Origin: Planctomycetota bacterium
GTDB taxonomy: Bacteria > Planctomycetota > Phycisphaerae > WQYP01
Assembly: GCA_021828935.1 (NCBI GenBank)
Contig: JAJZCU010000195.1
Span: forward strand, 1-5,140
Direction: 5' to 3'
DNA length: 5,140 nucleotides
Shown in pieces: positions 4,569-5,140 of this stretch. The position numbers were made by a program, and so were the translations under genes. Each line of letters begins with the position of its first letter. The stretch's first letter is position 1. Below the pieces are notes generated by a model that was given only the letters and a program-made list of their open reading frames with translations, was not told where the DNA came from and did not search any database.

Positions 4569-5140
4569 CAATGCCCACCTCGACTACCGTAGAGGTAAAG
4601 GCCGCCCGCAGCGGCGGCACCGCCGTAGAAAAGCACGTCGGGGCCGTAGATTAACGTCCTCGGCCCAATCAAGGCGGAGGTCGGCGTGAAAATGCCGTTG
4701 ACCGTGTCCAGAGAACCAGCAGGCGCGTATTGAACGCCGCCAAAATATTTCCACGCGGAGTACGGCCCGATTGGCACCGGCTGCTGAAACAGGTCGGTAG
4801 CGGCATTGGGAATCCTAACAAAGTTTTCAGTCTGGGCCGGAGCTAGGCCGGTTCGGAGCACCCTCACGGCCGTGCCCTCTCCTGCTACGGATTCTGGAAC
4901 TGCAAAAATTCCGTTGTTACCTATGATCGCGTTATCTCTTGTGATTCCGGCGAGGCCCGCGTTGCCGGTAAGATGAACTAGGCCAGGTGGTTGTTCCGCG
5001 GCTGCCGCACCCTCTGCCCCTGCTACGCCGCCTGCCGCAATCGCACCCTCCCCCGCCGCGCCCCACGCGCCCAGCGCCGCGCCGCCGGCGTAAAATAATC
5101 CCGCGGTGGCCGCGCCGCCAGCGGCCCCACCAAGCGCCCC
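4568..5140 (-). CDS. C-terminal end of an Rhs-type polymorphic toxin, continuing beyond the window
   Basis: The minus-strand frame is open to the right edge, giving the last 190 residues of a longer protein. Residues 1-48 are a Gly/Ala-rich hydrophobic linker of the kind found between an Rhs core and its toxin tip. A compact domain follows: GLVHLTGNAGLAGI (53-66), GIFAVPE (77-83), LRTGLAPAQTENFVRIP (95-111), VPIGPYSAWKYFGG (122-135), APAGSLD (139-145), and a hydrophobic end with LYLYGSRGGH. The opening 'vHlT...gl.gI......g..GIfa.p' resembles the start of ADP-ribosyltransferase-fold toxin tips of the HYD1 sort, with His56 and Thr58 at the usual NAD-binding position. I see no clear catalytic glutamate motif, so this is tentative. 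An internal GTG at 4867 could be misread as a start, but the frame is continuous upstream. The stop overlaps the next gene's ATG. Confidence 0.7.
   Translation of the reverse strand, partial: GALGGAAGGAATAGLFYAGGAALGAWGAAGEGAIAAGGVAGAEGAAAAEQPPGLVHLTGNAGLAGITRDNAIIGNNGIFAVPESVAGEGTAVRVLRTGLAPAQTENFVRIPNAATDLFQQPVPIGPYSAWKYFGGVQYAPAGSLDTVNGIFTPTSALIGPRTLIYGPDVLFYGGAAAAGGLYLYGSRGGH

Noticed and set aside
1..5140. CRISPR arrays, tRNA or rRNA genes and insertion sequences
   Set aside because: No regularly spaced repeats with spacers, no cloverleaf with a TTCGA-type arm, and no transposase motif or terminal inverted repeats were seen.

Overview
The window looks like a bacterial chromosomal contig of high GC content with mostly GC-rich third codon positions. 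An Rhs/YD-type polymorphic-toxin gene, long repeat-bearing intergenic stretches and degenerate tandem CTCTGTG-type repeats would fit a planctomycete or another large-genome environmental lineage. This taxonomic guess rests on general impression and is weak.

Layout, left to right. Positions 2-955 on the plus strand hold the 3' part of a GT4-like (GT-B fold) glycosyltransferase whose two usual C-terminal glutamates are replaced. Everything else that is convincingly coding lies on the minus strand, so that part reads right to left. At the right edge (5140-4568) is the C-terminal end of an Rhs-type protein: a Gly/Ala-rich hydrophobic linker followed by a tip domain of about 135 residues, probably a toxin and possibly ADP-ribosyltransferase-like. 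Its stop codon overlaps the start of a 76-residue protein with two membrane segments (4568-4338), a candidate immunity protein. Next comes a detached Rhs core tail (3709-3086) that keeps a degenerate end-of-core motif and a glycine-rich linker but has no recognisable toxin tip. Then comes a toxin-antitoxin pair: a VapB-like antitoxin (2968-2735) overlapping by four bases a PIN-domain ribonuclease (2738-2340). A possible third small gene (2343-2149) overlaps the PIN gene by ATGA. Far left on this strand is a 79-residue protein (1582-1343) resembling an immunity-protein family of polymorphic toxin systems (Imm59-like from memory). It is followed by a 28-codon mini-ORF and a good intrinsic terminator (1242-1221).

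The 1583-2148 gap has no supported gene. It holds several GC-rich hairpins and two blocks of short tandem repeats. The 3833-4337 gap contains a plus-strand reading frame with a good ribosome binding site, interrupted by one in-frame TAA (4060-4245), which may be a decayed or very short gene.

Interpretation: the minus strand resembles the downstream flank of an Rhs locus. The active toxin tip and its immunity gene come first, then a displaced Rhs core fragment, then a stabilising toxin-antitoxin pair, then an orphan immunity gene. That order matches the known habit of Rhs and contact-dependent-inhibition loci of accumulating displaced tips and spare immunity genes. The least familiar parts are the pairing of the tip domain with a small two-helix membrane protein, the 28-codon ORF behind the immunity-like gene, and the 64-residue ORF coupled to the PIN gene.
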